NCBI GenBank assembly: GCA_032355985.1
Contig: JAUKVZ010000012.1
Span: 1-64,000, forward strand
Source: Sarcodiotheca gaudichaudii
Taxonomy: Eukaryota > Rhodophyta > Florideophyceae > Gigartinales > Solieriaceae
DNA length: 64,000 nt
Direction: 5' to 3'
Below are positions 8,885 through 18,852 of this stretch, piece after piece. Under the pieces are notes generated by a model. That model had not been told where the DNA came from, did not search any database, and saw nothing but the letters and a program-made list of their open reading frames with translations. The translations under genes and the position numbers were made by a program. Every line of letters starts with the position of its first letter. Positions within the stretch are counted from its first letter, which is position 1.

Positions 8885-9823
8885 CTATTTCCTTATTTTC
8901 TCTTTTGGTAAGCTAATTCCTAATCGTTTCTGAAGAGCCTCAATAACTTCTTCTGCTGACTTTTGCCCAAAGTTTTTTATCTCAAGTAATTCTTCCTGAG
9001 AGTAGTCTAGTAGGTCCGATATAGAGTGAATTTGAGCTCGTTTTAAACAATTATAAGCTCTAACTGATAGTTGTAGTTCTTCTATAAGTACCATACCTAT
9101 TTGTTGTTGGTCAGGAGTAGTAGGATCAGCTATCGGTTTGAAATCAATTTTTCTTAAAGGATAAAACAAATTTGTTAAAACTGTGGCTCCTTGGCTAAGT
9201 GCTTCTTGAGGTGATAGGCTGCCATTCGTCCATAATTCAATCAGTAGTTTCTCTTTAATATTTTTCGGATTAACACGAATCTCCTCTACAACATAGTTAA
9301 ATTTTTTTGCTGGCATAAATACGGCATCTATCTGTAAGAAATCTACAGCTTTGTCATCAATACCTTTATTAACTAGCTTATACCCCCGTCCTTGTTCAAT
9401 CCGAAATTCCATTTCGAAAATAGTATTATTACAAATGGTAGCGATGTACTGGCGCGGGTCAACTATTTCAATCTCATTTGGGACATCAAATAAGCCCGCT
9501 GTAATAATAGCTGGTCCTTGTACCCGTACTCTCCCAATTTGTGGTGTGTCAGTATAACTTTTCAATACAACTTCTTTTAAGTTTAAAAGAATTTCTAGAA
9601 TGTCTTCCCGTACACCCGCAATAGTAGAGAATTCATGATTAATTCCTGCTATTCTCACAGCCACTACAGCTGCTCCATATAGATCGGATAATATTGTTCG
9701 TCTTAAAGCATTTCCTACCGTGATCCCTTGACCTTGATTTAAAGGTTCCAAAATAAAACGTCCGTATTGTTCACGAGCACCTTCGGTTTTTGACTCGATG
9801 CATTCTATTTGGAAATGAGTCAT
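8885..9823 (-). CDS. rpoA: RNA polymerase alpha subunit
   Basis: Scaffold subunit of the plastid-encoded bacterial-type RNA polymerase. The chosen ATG (complement 9821-9823) gives 312 residues starting MTHFQIECIESKTEGAREQ; the frame is open a further 37 codons into rps11, but that extension is unlike the family. The N-terminal dimerisation domain (GITVGNALRRTILSDLYG) is followed by a C-terminal domain with the helix-hairpin-helix LEIKNFGQKSAEEVIEAL. Both domains are intact. Gene order rps13-rps11-rpoA is the bacterial alpha operon. Confidence 0.97.
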   Translation of the reverse strand: MTHFQIECIESKTEGAREQYGRFILEPLNQGQGITVGNALRRTILSDLYGAAVVAVRIAGINHEFSTIAGVREDILEILLNLKEVVLKSYTDTPQIGRVRVQGPAIITAGLFDVPNEIEIVDPRQYIATICNNTIFEMEFRIEQGRGYKLVNKGIDDKAVDFLQIDAVFMPAKKFNYVVEEIRVNPKNIKEKLLIELWTNGSLSPQEALSQGATVLTNLFYPLRKIDFKPIADPTTPDQQQIGMVLIEELQLSVRAYNCLKRAQIHSISDLLDYSQEELLEIKNFGQKSAEEVIEALQKRLGISLPKEKIRK

Positions 9824-9899
9824 GTATAGAAAATTCTTTATTAATGATATATATAACGCATACACTACAGATTTATCAATGGATCTTTGTCTATCTGAT

Positions 9900-10292
9900 T
9901 TATACTCGACGTTTTTTAGGTGGGCGACAGCCATTATGAGGTACAGGTGTTATATCTTTAATTAAGGTAATATTTATTCCTGCAGCTTGAAGGGCTCTAA
10001 TAGCAGTTTCTCTGCCAGCACCAGGCCCATTAATCATGACTTCAGTCTGTCGCATTCCCTGGTCCATAGCTTGCTCTGCCGCTTTCTCAGCTGCTGTCTG
10101 TGCAGCAAAAGGGGTACCTTTCTTTGCCCCTTTAAAGCCAGTTCCTCCTGATGAACACCATGATACTGTTTTACCTTTTAAATCTGTAATAGTGATAATG
10201 GTATTATTAAAGGTAGACTTTATATGAGTGATACCATTAACTACATTTTTTCTATTTTTGCTAGCACTTCCTTTTTTTATCTGTCTTGCCAT
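9900..10292 (-). CDS. rps11: Ribosomal protein S11
   Basis: Platform protein of the small subunit. The 130 residues include [21 protein letters not shown], the [17 protein letters not shown] loop and the ending [18 protein letters not shown], all diagnostic. It lies 33 bases after rps13 and is followed by rpoA. Confidence 0.98.
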   Translation of the reverse strand: MARQIKKGSASKNRKNVVNGITHIKSTFNNTIITITDLKGKTVSWCSSGGTGFKGAKKGTPFAAQTAAEKAAEQAMDQGMRQTEVMINGPGAGRETAIRALQAAGINITLIKDITPVPHNGCRPPKKRRV

Positions 10293-10325
10293 TTTAGTTC
10301 TAAATTTTAATATTTATATGTTAGT

Positions 10326-10706
10326 CTATTTCTTTGGAGCTTTTTTCTTGTTGGCCATAGTTCTTTTCGACCCTCTCCGAGTTCTCGCATTAGTTCTAGT
10401 CCGTTGCCCCCTTAAAGGAAGTCCTATTCTATGCCTTTTCCCACGATAAGAATTAATTTCCATTAGTCTCTTGATATTCATTGATTCTATTCTTCTTAAA
10501 TCGCCTTCAATTTCGTACTCAGCGTCTAAGATAAGTCTCAATTTTACTACTTCTTCGTCATTTAACTCAGTAATTTTCGTATTGCTGTTAATTCCGGTTG
10601 CAAGAATAATCTCTTTAGACCGTGAAATACCTATGCCATAAATGTAAGTTAATGCTATTTCTATTCTTTTGTTGCGAGGAAGATCAACGCCTGCAATTCT
10701 AGCCAC
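10326..10706 (-). CDS. rps13: Ribosomal protein S13, GTG start
   Basis: Head protein of the small subunit that contacts P-site tRNA and the large subunit. The 126 residues start [26 protein letters not shown] and contain the NTYRGKRH-like [19 protein letters not shown] motif. The start codon reads GTG (complement at 10704-10706), preceded at about 7 bases by GGAG on the coding strand, which supports this non-ATG start. It follows rpl36. Confidence 0.96.
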   Translation of the reverse strand: MARIAGVDLPRNKRIEIALTYIYGIGISRSKEIILATGINSNTKITELNDEEVVKLRLILDAEYEIEGDLRRIESMNIKRLMEINSYRGKRHRIGLPLRGQRTRTNARTRRGSKRTMANKKKAPKK

Positions 10707-10766
10707 TATAATTCTCCACTGATTATGTAATTTATATTGAGTTATTTTACTATCTTCTTTATCTTC

Positions 10767-10880
10767 CTACCCTTGTCTTTGTTTATGTTTTGGATTAATA
10801 CATATTACCATAACTCGCCGATGCCTCCGAATTACGCGACATTTATCACACATTTTTTTTACTGATGCCCTTACTTTCAT
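10767..10880 (-). CDS. rpl36: Ribosomal protein L36
   Basis: Translation of this short frame gives 37 residues, [19 protein letters not shown] and then [18 protein letters not shown], the complete L36 zinc-ribbon protein. Ligands C11, C14, C27 and H32 are all present. It lies between secY and rps13, its conserved place at the spc/alpha operon junction. Confidence 0.97.
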   Translation of the reverse strand: MKVRASVKKMCDKCRVIRRHRRVMVICINPKHKQRQG

Positions 10881-10959
10881 AATTAATTTGATAATACAGT
10901 TGTTATTAGTACTTATTTTATTCTTTATCGTTTGTTATCTTAGGCTACTTCTTTTATGT

Positions 10960-12192
10960 TTATTTCATCATACTTTCATACTGTTCTGATATCACATAAG
11001 TTTGTATCTGTTTTGCTGTATCAATAGCTACACCTACGAGAATGAGCAATGATGTTGCTCCTAGACCACGGAAAGTGTTAATTTGTGTTACTTGCGCTAT
11101 TAATGATGGTACTAGTGCTACTAAGTACAAGAATATTGCACCAAGGAAAGTTAGACGATTAATTGTCTTTTTCAAATATTGCTTAGTTTCTTCACCTGGT
11201 CTCACATCTGGGATACTGGCACCCATCTTTTTTAAATTACTTGTTAGATCTTCTGTATTTAATACAATCGAGGAATAAAAATAACTAAATACTACTATTA
11301 ATACTCCATAAGCTATTAGATAAAATAGACTATTTGAGATAAATAAATCAAGAAGTCTTTGAATATTACTGTTAGGTATTACCGATTTTAAATAATTAGG
11401 CAGAGCCATCGATGCTGAGGCAAACACAATAGGCATAACGCCACCTTGGTTTAATTTTAGAGGTAAATAACTCTGTGGATCGATGGTATTGTTCTTAACT
11501 AGCTGTCTTGCAGAAACAATTGTAATTTTTCTAATTCCTTCTTGGACTAAAATAGTAATTACAAGCATTGCAATAAAAAGAGGACATAAAATTAAAATTT
11601 TGTTAATGATTAAAATTTTATCTACAGATATTGAATTCTTTATATTTTGTGGTATACCAGAGATAATATTTTGAAAAATTAGCAACGAGGCTCCGTTACC
11701 GATACCTTTTTCTGTAATTACTTCCGAAAACCACATTATAATAATAGACCCTGTTGTCAAGCTAATTATGATGTCTACGATAAAATTTATATTCCAATAA
11801 AAAACATAAGGTTTAATCCACAAGCATATACCAATGCTCTGAATAATAGCCCATACAACAGAAAGATATCTTGTAAACTGTGTTATTTTTTGCCTCCCAG
11901 ATTCTCCTTCTTCTTTTTGCAATTTTTCCAGTTCAGGTATTATCTTAGTTAATAATTGAATAACTAAGGATGCATTAATGTAAGGCACAATACCTAAAGC
12001 AAATATACCAATAGTAGAAAAACCTCCACCAGAGAAAGTATTCAAAAAATTTACTAGTGTATTCTTACTAATGCTGTTTGAAAATGCATCATGATCTATT
12101 CCAGGTATTGGAAGAAATATCCCAAAACGTGCAATTACCAATAGAGTCAAGGTTAATGTAATTTTCTTAGCAAGTGTATTACTTGTCCACAT
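10960..12192 (-). CDS. secY: Protein translocase subunit SecY (thylakoid)
   Basis: Channel subunit of the Sec translocase that exports proteins such as cytochrome f into or across thylakoids. The 410-residue protein has about ten hydrophobic helices. Family motifs include LPIPGIDHDAF near the plug, FALGIVPYINASLVIQLL, GIGNGASLLIF and the cytosolic loop MGASIPDVRPGEETKQYL. The final segment TYVISEQYESMMK is typical. It follows rps5 in the spc operon order. secG is encoded at 37.5 kb. Confidence 0.97.
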   Translation of the reverse strand: MWTSNTLAKKITLTLTLLVIARFGIFLPIPGIDHDAFSNSISKNTLVNFLNTFSGGGFSTIGIFALGIVPYINASLVIQLLTKIIPELEKLQKEEGESGRQKITQFTRYLSVVWAIIQSIGICLWIKPYVFYWNINFIVDIIISLTTGSIIIMWFSEVITEKGIGNGASLLIFQNIISGIPQNIKNSISVDKILIINKILILCPLFIAMLVITILVQEGIRKITIVSARQLVKNNTIDPQSYLPLKLNQGGVMPIVFASASMALPNYLKSVIPNSNIQRLLDLFISNSLFYLIAYGVLIVVFSYFYSSIVLNTEDLTSNLKKMGASIPDVRPGEETKQYLKKTINRLTFLGAIFLYLVALVPSLIAQVTQINTFRGLGATSLLILVGVAIDTAKQIQTYVISEQYESMMK

Positions 12193-12239
12193 TGATGAAA
12201 TATTTGGATTACTTAATAATTTATACCATATTTAGGCTC

Positions 12240-12761
12240 TTACGAAAACAAACTGTCTCGAGATAAACCTCTTTCTTCAGCTACTTGTTCAAAGGTTTTT
12301 AAACTGTTTAAAGCATTTAATGCAGCGCGCGCATTATTGAGAGGATTAGCCGAACCTAGCTGTTTAGCTAATATGTTCTTAATCCCAGCTAGCTCGAGAA
12401 CAGTCCTTACAGAACCACCAGCAATTACACCAGATCCTTGCGCTGATGGTCTCATTATTACAGCAGCTGCTCCTGAGATACCGTTAATTGGATGCGGAAT
12501 AGAATTTACTTTTGTTAATGGAATATTAATCAAATTCTTCTTAGCGTCTGTTACAGCTTTTTTTACAGCACCGATTACGTCACTTGCCTTACCTATACCA
12601 ACTCCGACTTGACCTTTTTCGTCACCAACAACTAATATCGCTCTAAAACTCAGCTTTTTGCCTCCTTTTACAACTTTTGTAACTCTTCTAACTTGAACAA
12701 CTCTTTCTTCCCACTGATTATCTTGATCTTTGTTCTTTGTGTTCTTTTTTTTAGTTGCCAT
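12240..12761 (-). CDS. rps5: Ribosomal protein S5
   Basis: Small-subunit protein that affects decoding accuracy. The 173 residues begin with a lysine-rich extension, then the double-stranded RNA-binding domain ([23 protein letters not shown]) and the C-terminal S5 domain ([24 protein letters not shown]). Full length. It lies between rpl18 and secY. Confidence 0.98.
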   Translation of the reverse strand: MATKKKNTKNKDQDNQWEERVVQVRRVTKVVKGGKKLSFRAILVVGDEKGQVGVGIGKASDVIGAVKKAVTDAKKNLINIPLTKVNSIPHPINGISGAAAVIMRPSAQGSGVIAGGSVRTVLELAGIKNILAKQLGSANPLNNARAALNALNSLKTFEQVAEERGLSRDSLFS

Positions 12762-12785
12762 AATTTAAATGTAATGATCGTTAAT

Positions 12786-13103
12786 TTAGAACTGGATTCC
12801 AGCTTCTCGTGCCGCATCAGCTAAAGCTTTGATTCTTCCATGGTATAGCTTACCTCCACGATCAAAGACTATTTGTTTAATACCAAGATTGATGCATTTA
12901 TCCGCTATTGACTTACCTACAACTTTAGCTGCTTCACAAGTTGAAGGAGATGTAATAATGGTTTTTAGTTCGCTAGAAATACTTGAGCTGCTCGTAATCA
13001 CTTTTGCTTGTGTATCATCAATCAAACTCGCATAAATATGTTTATTTGATCTAAATACATAAAGTCTTGGTCTGGACGGATGACTCTTGATCTTTTTATT
13101 CAT
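12786..13103 (-). CDS. rpl18: Ribosomal protein L18
   Basis: 5S rRNA-binding large-subunit protein. The 105-residue form starts MNKKIKSHPSRPRLYVFRSNKHIYASLIDD and ends KALADAAREAGIQF. It is shorter than bacterial L18 because the arginine-rich N-terminal tail is reduced, which is usual in plastids. Only 3 bases separate it from rpl6 upstream. Confidence 0.96.
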   Translation of the reverse strand: MNKKIKSHPSRPRLYVFRSNKHIYASLIDDTQAKVITSSSSISSELKTIITSPSTCEAAKVVGKSIADKCINLGIKQIVFDRGGKLYHGRIKALADAAREAGIQF

Positions 13104-13106
13104 TAA

Positions 13107-13655
13107 TTATTTGCCTGCCTTACCTATCTTTTTCTTAACAACTTCTCCTTTATATCTAATTCCCTTGCCTTTATATGGCTCAGGAGGCCTAACACTCCGT
13201 ATTTTTGCGGCAATTTGGCCAACAACAGCTTTATCGATGCCTTTCACCTCAATTTTAGTATTATTCTGAACCTGAATACTAATATCTGCTGGTGGATTAA
13301 TAGTTACTGGATGACTATAGCCTACATTAAGAATTAATTTACGCCCATCCATTTGTGATCTATAGCCGACTCCTTGTATTTCTAATTCTTTAGAAAAACC
13401 ACTGCTAACTCCTATGACCATGTTGTTAATAAGGGTTCTTGATAAGCCATGCAGCTGTTGAGCTTTTTTTGTATCCTCTACAGTAGTAATCTGTAAGACT
13501 TTGTTCTGGTCTATCTTATTAACTCTTACATCGATTAAGCTAGATATCGTTTGAGACAGTTCACCTTTTGGTCCCTTCACGGTCACTAGGCTATCTTTTA
13601 TAGTCGTGTCTATCTTCTCTGATAAAATAATACCTTTTTTTCCTATTCGAGACAT
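13107..13655 (-). CDS. rpl6: Ribosomal protein L6
   Basis: Large-subunit protein near the factor-binding site. The 182 residues have the two repeated L6 domains: MSRIGKKGIILSEKIDTTIK and VTVKGPKGELSQTI in the first, and the signature RPPEPYKGKGIRYKGEVVKKK near the end. Full length. It lies between rps8 and rpl18. Confidence 0.98.
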   Translation of the reverse strand: MSRIGKKGIILSEKIDTTIKDSLVTVKGPKGELSQTISSLIDVRVNKIDQNKVLQITTVEDTKKAQQLHGLSRTLINNMVIGVSSGFSKELEIQGVGYRSQMDGRKLILNVGYSHPVTINPPADISIQVQNNTKIEVKGIDKAVVGQIAAKIRSVRPPEPYKGKGIRYKGEVVKKKIGKAGK

Positions 13656-13682
13656 ATTTATATACCTATCTATTCTATTAAT

Positions 13683-14081
13683 TTACCAAATATAACATAA
13701 TACTTCACCGCCTAGACCTTCATGACGAGCTTTACGATCTGTCATTACACCTTTAGAGGTTGAGATAATTGCAATTCCTAAGCCTCCAAGAACTTTTGGA
13801 ATTTCCTTATGATTGGCGTACACTCTCAAACCTGGCTTACTTACTCTTTTCAAAGCAGTAATAATTGATTCTCTTTTTTTTCCCTTGTATTTCAAGGATA
13901 TTAATAAAAACGTCTGTAATGTTTCATGGATTTCTTCAAAATATTCGATAAAACCTTCTTCTTTAAGTACTTTGACAATATTGCGTGTCATTTTTGTTGC
14001 TGGAACTTGTACTATTTGGTGCTTCGCTAAACTAGCATTACGAATACGCGTCAACATATCAGCAATCGTGTCGTTAACCAC
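13683..14081 (-). CDS. rps8: Ribosomal protein S8, GTG start
   Basis: Central-domain 16S rRNA-binding protein. The 132 residues begin with the family start (V/M)[15 protein letters not shown] and end [11 protein letters not shown]. The initiation codon is GTG (complement at 14079-14081). A strong ribosome-binding sequence GGAGGAGT (complement of 14083-14090) lies just upstream, so the non-ATG start is well supported. No in-frame ATG fits until Met 9. Confidence 0.96.
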   Translation of the reverse strand: MVNDTIADMLTRIRNASLAKHQIVQVPATKMTRNIVKVLKEEGFIEYFEEIHETLQTFLLISLKYKGKKRESIITALKRVSKPGLRVYANHKEIPKVLGGLGIAIISTSKGVMTDRKARHEGLGGEVLCYIW

Positions 14082-14112
14082 TACTCCTCCTTAATTAGTT
14101 TGTGAATAATTT

Positions 14113-14655
14113 TTAATCGTAGAAAGGCATTCCTAGTCCTTTTAATAAAGCTAGGCTTTCCTCATCAGTTTGGGCAGTCGTAACTATTGAGATATCAAAT
14201 CCTCGTATAGTGTCAATCCGATCATATTCAATCTCAGGAAAGATTAGCTGTTCCCTTAAACCTAAATTATAATTACCCCGTCCATCAAATTTTTTACTAC
14301 TAATACCTCTAAAATCTCTAATGCGTGGTAATGATAAATTAATTAACTTATTCAAAAAATCATACATCTTTTGTCTTCTTAAATTAACTGTGATACCCAC
14401 AGGTATATCTTCACGAATCTTAAATCCAGCAATCGCTTTTTTTGATCTTGTCACTATGGGCTTTTGGCCTGTTATCAGCTGAAATTCTTTTAAGCTATTG
14501 TCTAATGCTTTAGAATTTTGTGAAGCTTCTCCTATTCCTCTATTAATCGTAATCTTGACTAATCTTGGTACTTCATGCTGATTGGTATAATTAAACTGTT
14601 TGGTTAAACTAGCAGTGATTTTGTCTGCATAGAGTTCTTGTAAGGAAGTATTCAT
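14113..14655 (-). CDS. rpl5: Ribosomal protein L5
   Basis: 5S rRNA-binding protein of the central protuberance. The 180-residue product contains [19 protein letters not shown], the [15 protein letters not shown] motif, and [18 protein letters not shown] near the C-terminus. Full length. It is 14 bases downstream of rpl24. Confidence 0.98.
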   Translation of the reverse strand: MNTSLQELYADKITASLTKQFNYTNQHEVPRLVKITINRGIGEASQNSKALDNSLKEFQLITGQKPIVTRSKKAIAGFKIREDIPVGITVNLRRQKMYDFLNKLINLSLPRIRDFRGISSKKFDGRGNYNLGLREQLIFPEIEYDRIDTIRGFDISIVTTAQTDEESLALLKGLGMPFYD

Positions 14656-14669
14656 ATATTAATCCTTTT

Positions 14670-15008
14670 CTATATTGATTGAGTCTCTAATTTAATTAAT
14701 TTACGCTGGTTTTTTCCATTATTATCTTTTACAGTCCGATATCGACTAGCCACTTTATGTTCTGAACTATATAACATAACATTAGAGCTATGTATGGGCG
14801 CTTCTTTTTTAAGAATTTGGCCGGTCTCTCCTTCTTGACTTGGCCGAACATGCTTAGTTTTCATATTGATATTTTCTATTAGCACTGTACCCTGAGTCTT
14901 GAAAGTTTTTACAATAGTTCCTATCTTACCTTTATCCTTCCCTGAAATTATCTGGACTTCATCTCCAATCTTCACATGCATCTTTTTCTGTTTAGGAGTA
15001 GTAACCAT
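14670..15008 (-). CDS. rpl24: Ribosomal protein L24
   Basis: Assembly initiator of the large subunit at the exit-tunnel region. The 112 residues include the KOW motif in [19 protein letters not shown] and the [18 protein letters not shown] loop. Its ATG overlaps the rpl14 stop by one base (TAATG on the coding strand), which suggests translational coupling. Confidence 0.97.
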   Translation of the reverse strand: MVTTPKQKKMHVKIGDEVQIISGKDKGKIGTIVKTFKTQGTVLIENINMKTKHVRPSQEGETGQILKKEAPIHSSNVMLYSSEHKVASRYRTVKDNNGKNQRKLIKLETQSI

Positions 15009-15376
15009 TATACAACCTCCGGAGCTAAAGATATTATTTTTGAAAAGTTTTTATCACGCAATTCTCTAGCAATAGGTCCAAATACACGTGTTCCTCTCGG
15101 ATTATTCTCAGGATTAATAATAACAGCTGCATTATCATCGAAACGAATGCTCATGCCATCAATTCTTCTAATAGCCTGTTTTGTCCTAACAATTACAGCT
15201 CTGACCACGTCAGATCTTTTTACTCCCATATTTGGTGATGCATCTTTAACAACCCCAATAATAATATCTCCAATGCTAGCATAAGACGGATTGCTTGTAC
15301 CAAGTACTCGGATACACATTATCTTTCTTGCTCCAGTATTATCTGCAATATTCAGATAGCTTTGTGTTTGAATCAT
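15008..15376 (-). CDS. rpl14: Ribosomal protein L14
   Basis: Large-subunit interface protein. The 122-residue sequence starts [21 protein letters not shown] and contains [23 protein letters not shown], ending [18 protein letters not shown]. Perfect family length. It shares one base with the start of rpl24. Confidence 0.98.
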   Translation of the reverse strand: MIQTQSYLNIADNTGARKIMCIRVLGTSNPSYASIGDIIIGVVKDASPNMGVKRSDVVRAVIVRTKQAIRRIDGMSIRFDDNAAVIINPENNPRGTRVFGPIARELRDKNFSKIISLAPEVV

Positions 15377-15401
15377 ATATTATTCCTTGCCTAATCCTAT
15401 A

Positions 15402-15650
15402 TTAGCTATGTAATGTTCCTAATTTTGTTATTAACTTCCAAAATTTAGTCTTGCTCAGCGGTCGAGTCTCTTGGATTTTGACAATGTCTCCTACTCTGCA
15501 TTCATTAGCTTCGTCATGCACTTTATACTTCTTTGTGCGAGCTAAAACCTTCCCATATTTTCGGTGTGCTATTTTGGTTTTTACTGCTACAGTAATAGTT
15601 TTTGTCATCTTGTCACTAACAACAACACCTATTCTTTCTTTTATCAGCAT
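15402..15650 (-). CDS. rps17: Ribosomal protein S17
   Basis: 16S rRNA-binding OB-fold protein. The 82 residues contain [27 protein letters not shown] and the [29 protein letters not shown] block, which identify it. It lies between rpl29 and rpl14 in the S10 operon order. Confidence 0.98.
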   Translation of the reverse strand: MLIKERIGVVVSDKMTKTITVAVKTKIAHRKYGKVLARTKKYKVHDEANECRVGDIVKIQETRPLSKTKFWKLITKLGTLHS

Positions 15651-15664
15651 ATTTTTATGTTTAA

Positions 15665-15868
15665 TTATTGATTAAAATATTTTTCTTTTTGAATAGTCAT
15701 AATTCTGGCGAGCTGATTTTTATAAGCTTTGATAATATGCGGCTTAACTGATTGTCTAGTTGCTTGCTTTAATCTAAAATCGAACAGAGCTCTCTTAATT
15801 TCAAGAACCTCTTGTTCCATGCTTTCAATATCTAAATCACGAATAGCTTTGTTGCTTAATATATTCAT
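15665..15868 (-). CDS. rpl29: Ribosomal protein L29
   Basis: Small helical large-subunit protein near the exit tunnel. The 67 residues form a two-helix hairpin with [20 protein letters not shown] and the [12 protein letters not shown] segment typical of L29. It begins 3 bases after the rpl16 stop. Confidence 0.95.
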   Translation of the reverse strand: MNILSNKAIRDLDIESMEQEVLEIKRALFDFRLKQATRQSVKPHIIKAYKNQLARIMTIQKEKYFNQ

Positions 15869-15871
15869 TAT

Positions 15872-16276
15872 TTATCGTACAATAAATTTAGTTTTTATAG
15901 GCAGTTTATACGAAGCTAATTTCATAGCCTCTTTAGCTGCATTTTCTGGCACGCCATTTATCTCAAATAATATATGGCCAGGTTTTATAACAGCCACCCA
16001 ATACTCTGGTGCACCTTTCCCGGATCCCATTCGGGTCTCAGCTGGACGAGCTGTTACAGGCTTATCTGGAAAAACACGAATCCACAACTTCCCTCCTCTC
16101 TTTACGTAACGGGTAATGGTTCTTCTAGTAGCTTCAATTTGTCGCGAAGTTAACCATACAGGCTCTAACGCTTGTAAAGCATAGTCTCCAAATGCAATAG
16201 TATTGCCTTTACTAGCTTTGCCAGTCATTCTACCACGATGTTGCTTACGAAATTTTGTTCTTTTGGGGCTTAGCAT
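15872..16276 (-). CDS. rpl16: Ribosomal protein L16
   Basis: Large-subunit protein near the A site. The 134-residue product starts [21 protein letters not shown] and contains the signature [19 protein letters not shown]. Uninterrupted; many green plastids have an intron after codon 3 here, and this gene does not. Confidence 0.98.
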   Translation of the reverse strand: MLSPKRTKFRKQHRGRMTGKASKGNTIAFGDYALQALEPVWLTSRQIEATRRTITRYVKRGGKLWIRVFPDKPVTARPAETRMGSGKGAPEYWVAVIKPGHILFEINGVPENAAKEAMKLASYKLPIKTKFIVR

Positions 16277-16314
16277 TTGCTTAATTCTTACTTTTGTATT
16301 GATAATAATTAGAT

Positions 16315-16971
16315 CTAGTCGTTTTGGATACTTTGGCCAGGCAGAATCTCTCCTTTAAAGAGCCATACTTTAACTCCAAGTACTCCATACGTTGTCTGTG
16401 CAATGCGATACGAGTAGTCAATGTTTGCTCTTAATGTTTGCAAAGGGACCCTTCCTTCCCTTACCCACTCACTTCGTGCAATTTCTGCACCATTTAACCT
16501 TCCAGAAACTTGCACTTTAATGCCTTTCACATTAGCCCTCTGTGCTCTTTGCACAGCTTGTCTTACTGCACGACGAAAAGCAGTTCTTTTTTCTAATTGT
16601 TGTGTAATGAAGTCTGCTAATAAACGGGCTTCCGTGTCAGGCTCTGTAATTTCTACTACATCAACTCTAATTTTTTTGTTATCTTTTAAGATATGTTGTA
16701 TTTCAGAACGAATGTTTTCAATCCCTGTAGCAAATCGACCTAAAACAATACCTGGTCTACCAGTATATATCTTAATTTCAATCTGGTCGACCTTTCTATC
16801 GATTTCTACCTTTCCGATACTAGCATTGGATAATTTAGTTTCAATATGGTTTCTAATTTTAAAGTCTTCCTCTAAAAGTTTAGGATAATGACTAGTTTTT
16901 GCGAACCATGAAGACCGGTGTTTTTGAGTAATCCCAATCCTAAATCCTAAGGGGTGTGTTTTTTGTCCCAT
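16315..16971 (-). CDS. rps3: Ribosomal protein S3
   Basis: mRNA-entry protein of the small subunit. The 218 residues begin [20 protein letters not shown], carry a KH domain (about residues 45-110, with [15 protein letters not shown]), and the C-terminal S3 domain with [19 protein letters not shown]. Full length. It lies between rpl22 and rpl16. Confidence 0.98.
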   Translation of the reverse strand: MGQKTHPLGFRIGITQKHRSSWFAKTSHYPKLLEEDFKIRNHIETKLSNASIGKVEIDRKVDQIEIKIYTGRPGIVLGRFATGIENIRSEIQHILKDNKKIRVDVVEITEPDTEARLLADFITQQLEKRTAFRRAVRQAVQRAQRANVKGIKVQVSGRLNGAEIARSEWVREGRVPLQTLRANIDYSYRIAQTTYGVLGVKVWLFKGEILPGQSIQND

Positions 16972-17001
16972 GTTGTATATACTAGAATATTGATAATATT
17001 A

Positions 17002-17361
17002 TTAATTATTTTCTATTTGATTTATTACAGATAGTGTAATATGGCAAGTTGGTTTATGAATAGGAAAAGCTCTCCCTTGAGCCCTAGGCTGAAACCTTTT
17101 CATAGTCGGACCTTGGTTAACGTAAGCTTGTTTGATTATTAGTTGAGTTTTTTGTAGGCCATGATTGTGTTCTGCATTAGAAGCAGCCGACTCTAATATC
17201 TTTTTCACATTAATACAGGCACGATAAGGCATAAATTGCAACATGATAATAGCATCTTGATATGTTTTGCCTCTTATCTGATTTAATACGCGGCTGGCTT
17301 TAATTGGCGATAGTCTTAAGTACTTGCCGATTGCGATAATCTCGTTTTTTTGTTTTATCAT
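17002..17361 (-). CDS. rpl22: Ribosomal protein L22
   Basis: Exit-tunnel protein. The 119-residue form contains LRLSPIKASRVLNQIRGKTYQDA, the RACINVKKILESAASNAEHNHG helix, and the beta-hairpin end GPTMKRFQPRAQGRAFPI. It is preceded by rps19 with a 5-base gap. Confidence 0.97.
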   Translation of the reverse strand: MIKQKNEIIAIGKYLRLSPIKASRVLNQIRGKTYQDAIIMLQFMPYRACINVKKILESAASNAEHNHGLQKTQLIIKQAYVNQGPTMKRFQPRAQGRAFPIHKPTCHITLSVINQIENN

Positions 17362-17366
17362 CTATT

Positions 17367-17645
17367 CTACCTCCTTGCTTTACGATCACTTTTTACGTGA
17401 CTTCGAAAAGTCCTACTTGCAACAAACTCGCCTAATTTATGTCCAACCATTTGGTCCGAAATAAAAACAGGAAAATGTTGCTTTCCATTGTACACGGCAA
17501 TTGTGTGTCCTACCATATCAGGTAAAATCGTTGACGACCGAGACCAAGTTTTAATTGTATGAGTTGATTTCGTTGCGTTCATCTTAATTATTTTGTTAAA
17601 TAATTTAATATCGATGAAAGGTCCCTTTTTAAGTGATCTAGACAT
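17367..17645 (-). CDS. rps19: Ribosomal protein S19
   Basis: Head protein of the small subunit near the A site. The 92 residues include [19 protein letters not shown] and the signature [17 protein letters not shown]. Full length and in its S10 operon position between rpl2 and rpl22. Confidence 0.98.
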   Translation of the reverse strand: MSRSLKKGPFIDIKLFNKIIKMNATKSTHTIKTWSRSSTILPDMVGHTIAVYNGKQHFPVFISDQMVGHKLGEFVASRTFRSHVKSDRKARR

Positions 17646-17676
17646 TATTTTTGATGCAATAATTTATTATAGGATA

Positions 17677-18504
17677 TTATTTTCTTCGTCTTAAAATATA
17701 GTTGTTACTGTATTTTTTAGGGTTTCTTGTTTTAACACCCAAAGCTGGTTTGCCCCATGGTGTTACAGGATGTGTTTTTCCAATAGGTGAACGTCCTTCT
17801 CCACCACCATGCGGATGATCTACAGGATTCATAACAACTCCCCTAACTCTCGGTTTTTTACCCAGCCATCGATTCCTGCCTGCTTTTCCGATAGTAATAT
17901 TGCTCGAGTCTATATTTCCAATTTGTCCTATAGTTGCATAGCATTCTTTTCTAATAATTCGGACTTCACTAGATGGAAGTTTAAGTGTCACAAAGTTACC
18001 ATCTCTGGCAACAATTTGAGCGTAAGTCCCTGCAGCTCGGACAATTTGTCCACCTTTTCCAGGTGTAAGTTCTATATTGTGAACAGCAGTCCCTAGGGGA
18101 ATAGCTTCCAACGGTAAAGCATTCCCTAACTCTATTGGAGCATCTGGCCCAGATATTACTTTAGCTCCAAGATTAAGTGATCTAGGATGTAAGATATAAC
18201 TTTTCTGGCCATCCCCATAATGTAAAAGTGCAATTCTGGCATTTCTATTAGGATCATATTCAATAGATGCTACAACTGCTTTTACACCGACTTTATTCCT
18301 CTTAAAATCAATAATTCTATATTGTTTCTTATGTCCTCCGCCTCTGTGTCTTGATGTAATACGCCCCTGATTATTTCGTCCTTTCTTATGATGTTTGGAA
18401 ATAATTAGTGATTTTTCAGGAGAACTGCTTGTAATTTCACTAAATGTTGATACAGTACGGTTACGTGTTCCTGGTGTGTATGCACGGTATAGTCTAATCG
18501 CCAT
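17677..18504 (-). CDS. rpl2: Ribosomal protein L2
   Basis: Peptidyl-transferase-centre protein. The 275-residue product starts [19 protein letters not shown], has the [18 protein letters not shown] motif, and retains the conserved His region in [17 protein letters not shown]. Uninterrupted by any intron. It lies between rpl23 and rps19. Confidence 0.98.
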   Translation of the reverse strand: MAIRLYRAYTPGTRNRTVSTFSEITSSSPEKSLIISKHHKKGRNNQGRITSRHRGGGHKKQYRIIDFKRNKVGVKAVVASIEYDPNRNARIALLHYGDGQKSYILHPRSLNLGAKVISGPDAPIELGNALPLEAIPLGTAVHNIELTPGKGGQIVRAAGTYAQIVARDGNFVTLKLPSSEVRIIRKECYATIGQIGNIDSSNITIGKAGRNRWLGKKPRVRGVVMNPVDHPHGGGEGRSPIGKTHPVTPWGKPALGVKTRNPKKYSNNYILRRRK

Positions 18505-18549
18505 GATGATGCTTTATATTGTAAAATTCCTATCTAATATTCTATGCAC

Positions 18550-18852
18550 TTAATCTTCAGGGAATAAGTTAATCTTATCTCCAGAAGCAAGTTTAATTAT
18601 TGCTTTTTTATATTGAGGTTTAGTACCTGCAAACTTACCAACTGTCCGTTTTCTAATTGGCATATTCATTGTATTAACTTTTATAACCTTTACACTAAAA
18701 ATATATTCAATCGCCTCCTTGATCTCGTCCTTCTTCGCATTTTTTGTTACAGCAAAAGAATACTGATTTTCTTCAAGCATTCTCGTGCTTTTGTCTGTGA
18801 GGATAGGTTTTCTTACAAGGTCAAGTAGCTTATTGGACTGATTATTTAACAT
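18550..18852 (-). CDS. rpl23: Ribosomal protein L23
   Basis: Exit-port protein that docks SRP and trigger factor. The ATG at 18850-18852 gives 100 residues beginning MLNNQSNKLLDLVRKPILTDKS, with the signature MNMPIRKRTVGKFAGTKPQYKKA. The frame is open 14 codons further into rpl4, but that extension is unlike the family. The chosen start still overlaps the end of rpl4 by 11 bases. Confidence 0.95.
   Translation of the reverse strand: MLNNQSNKLLDLVRKPILTDKSTRMLEENQYSFAVTKNAKKDEIKEAIEYIFSVKVIKVNTMNMPIRKRTVGKFAGTKPQYKKAIIKLASGDKINLFPED

Noticed and set aside
9824-9934. Upstream extension of rpoA into rps11
   Set aside because: No similarity to alpha subunits; the conserved start MTHFQIECIES is at 9823.
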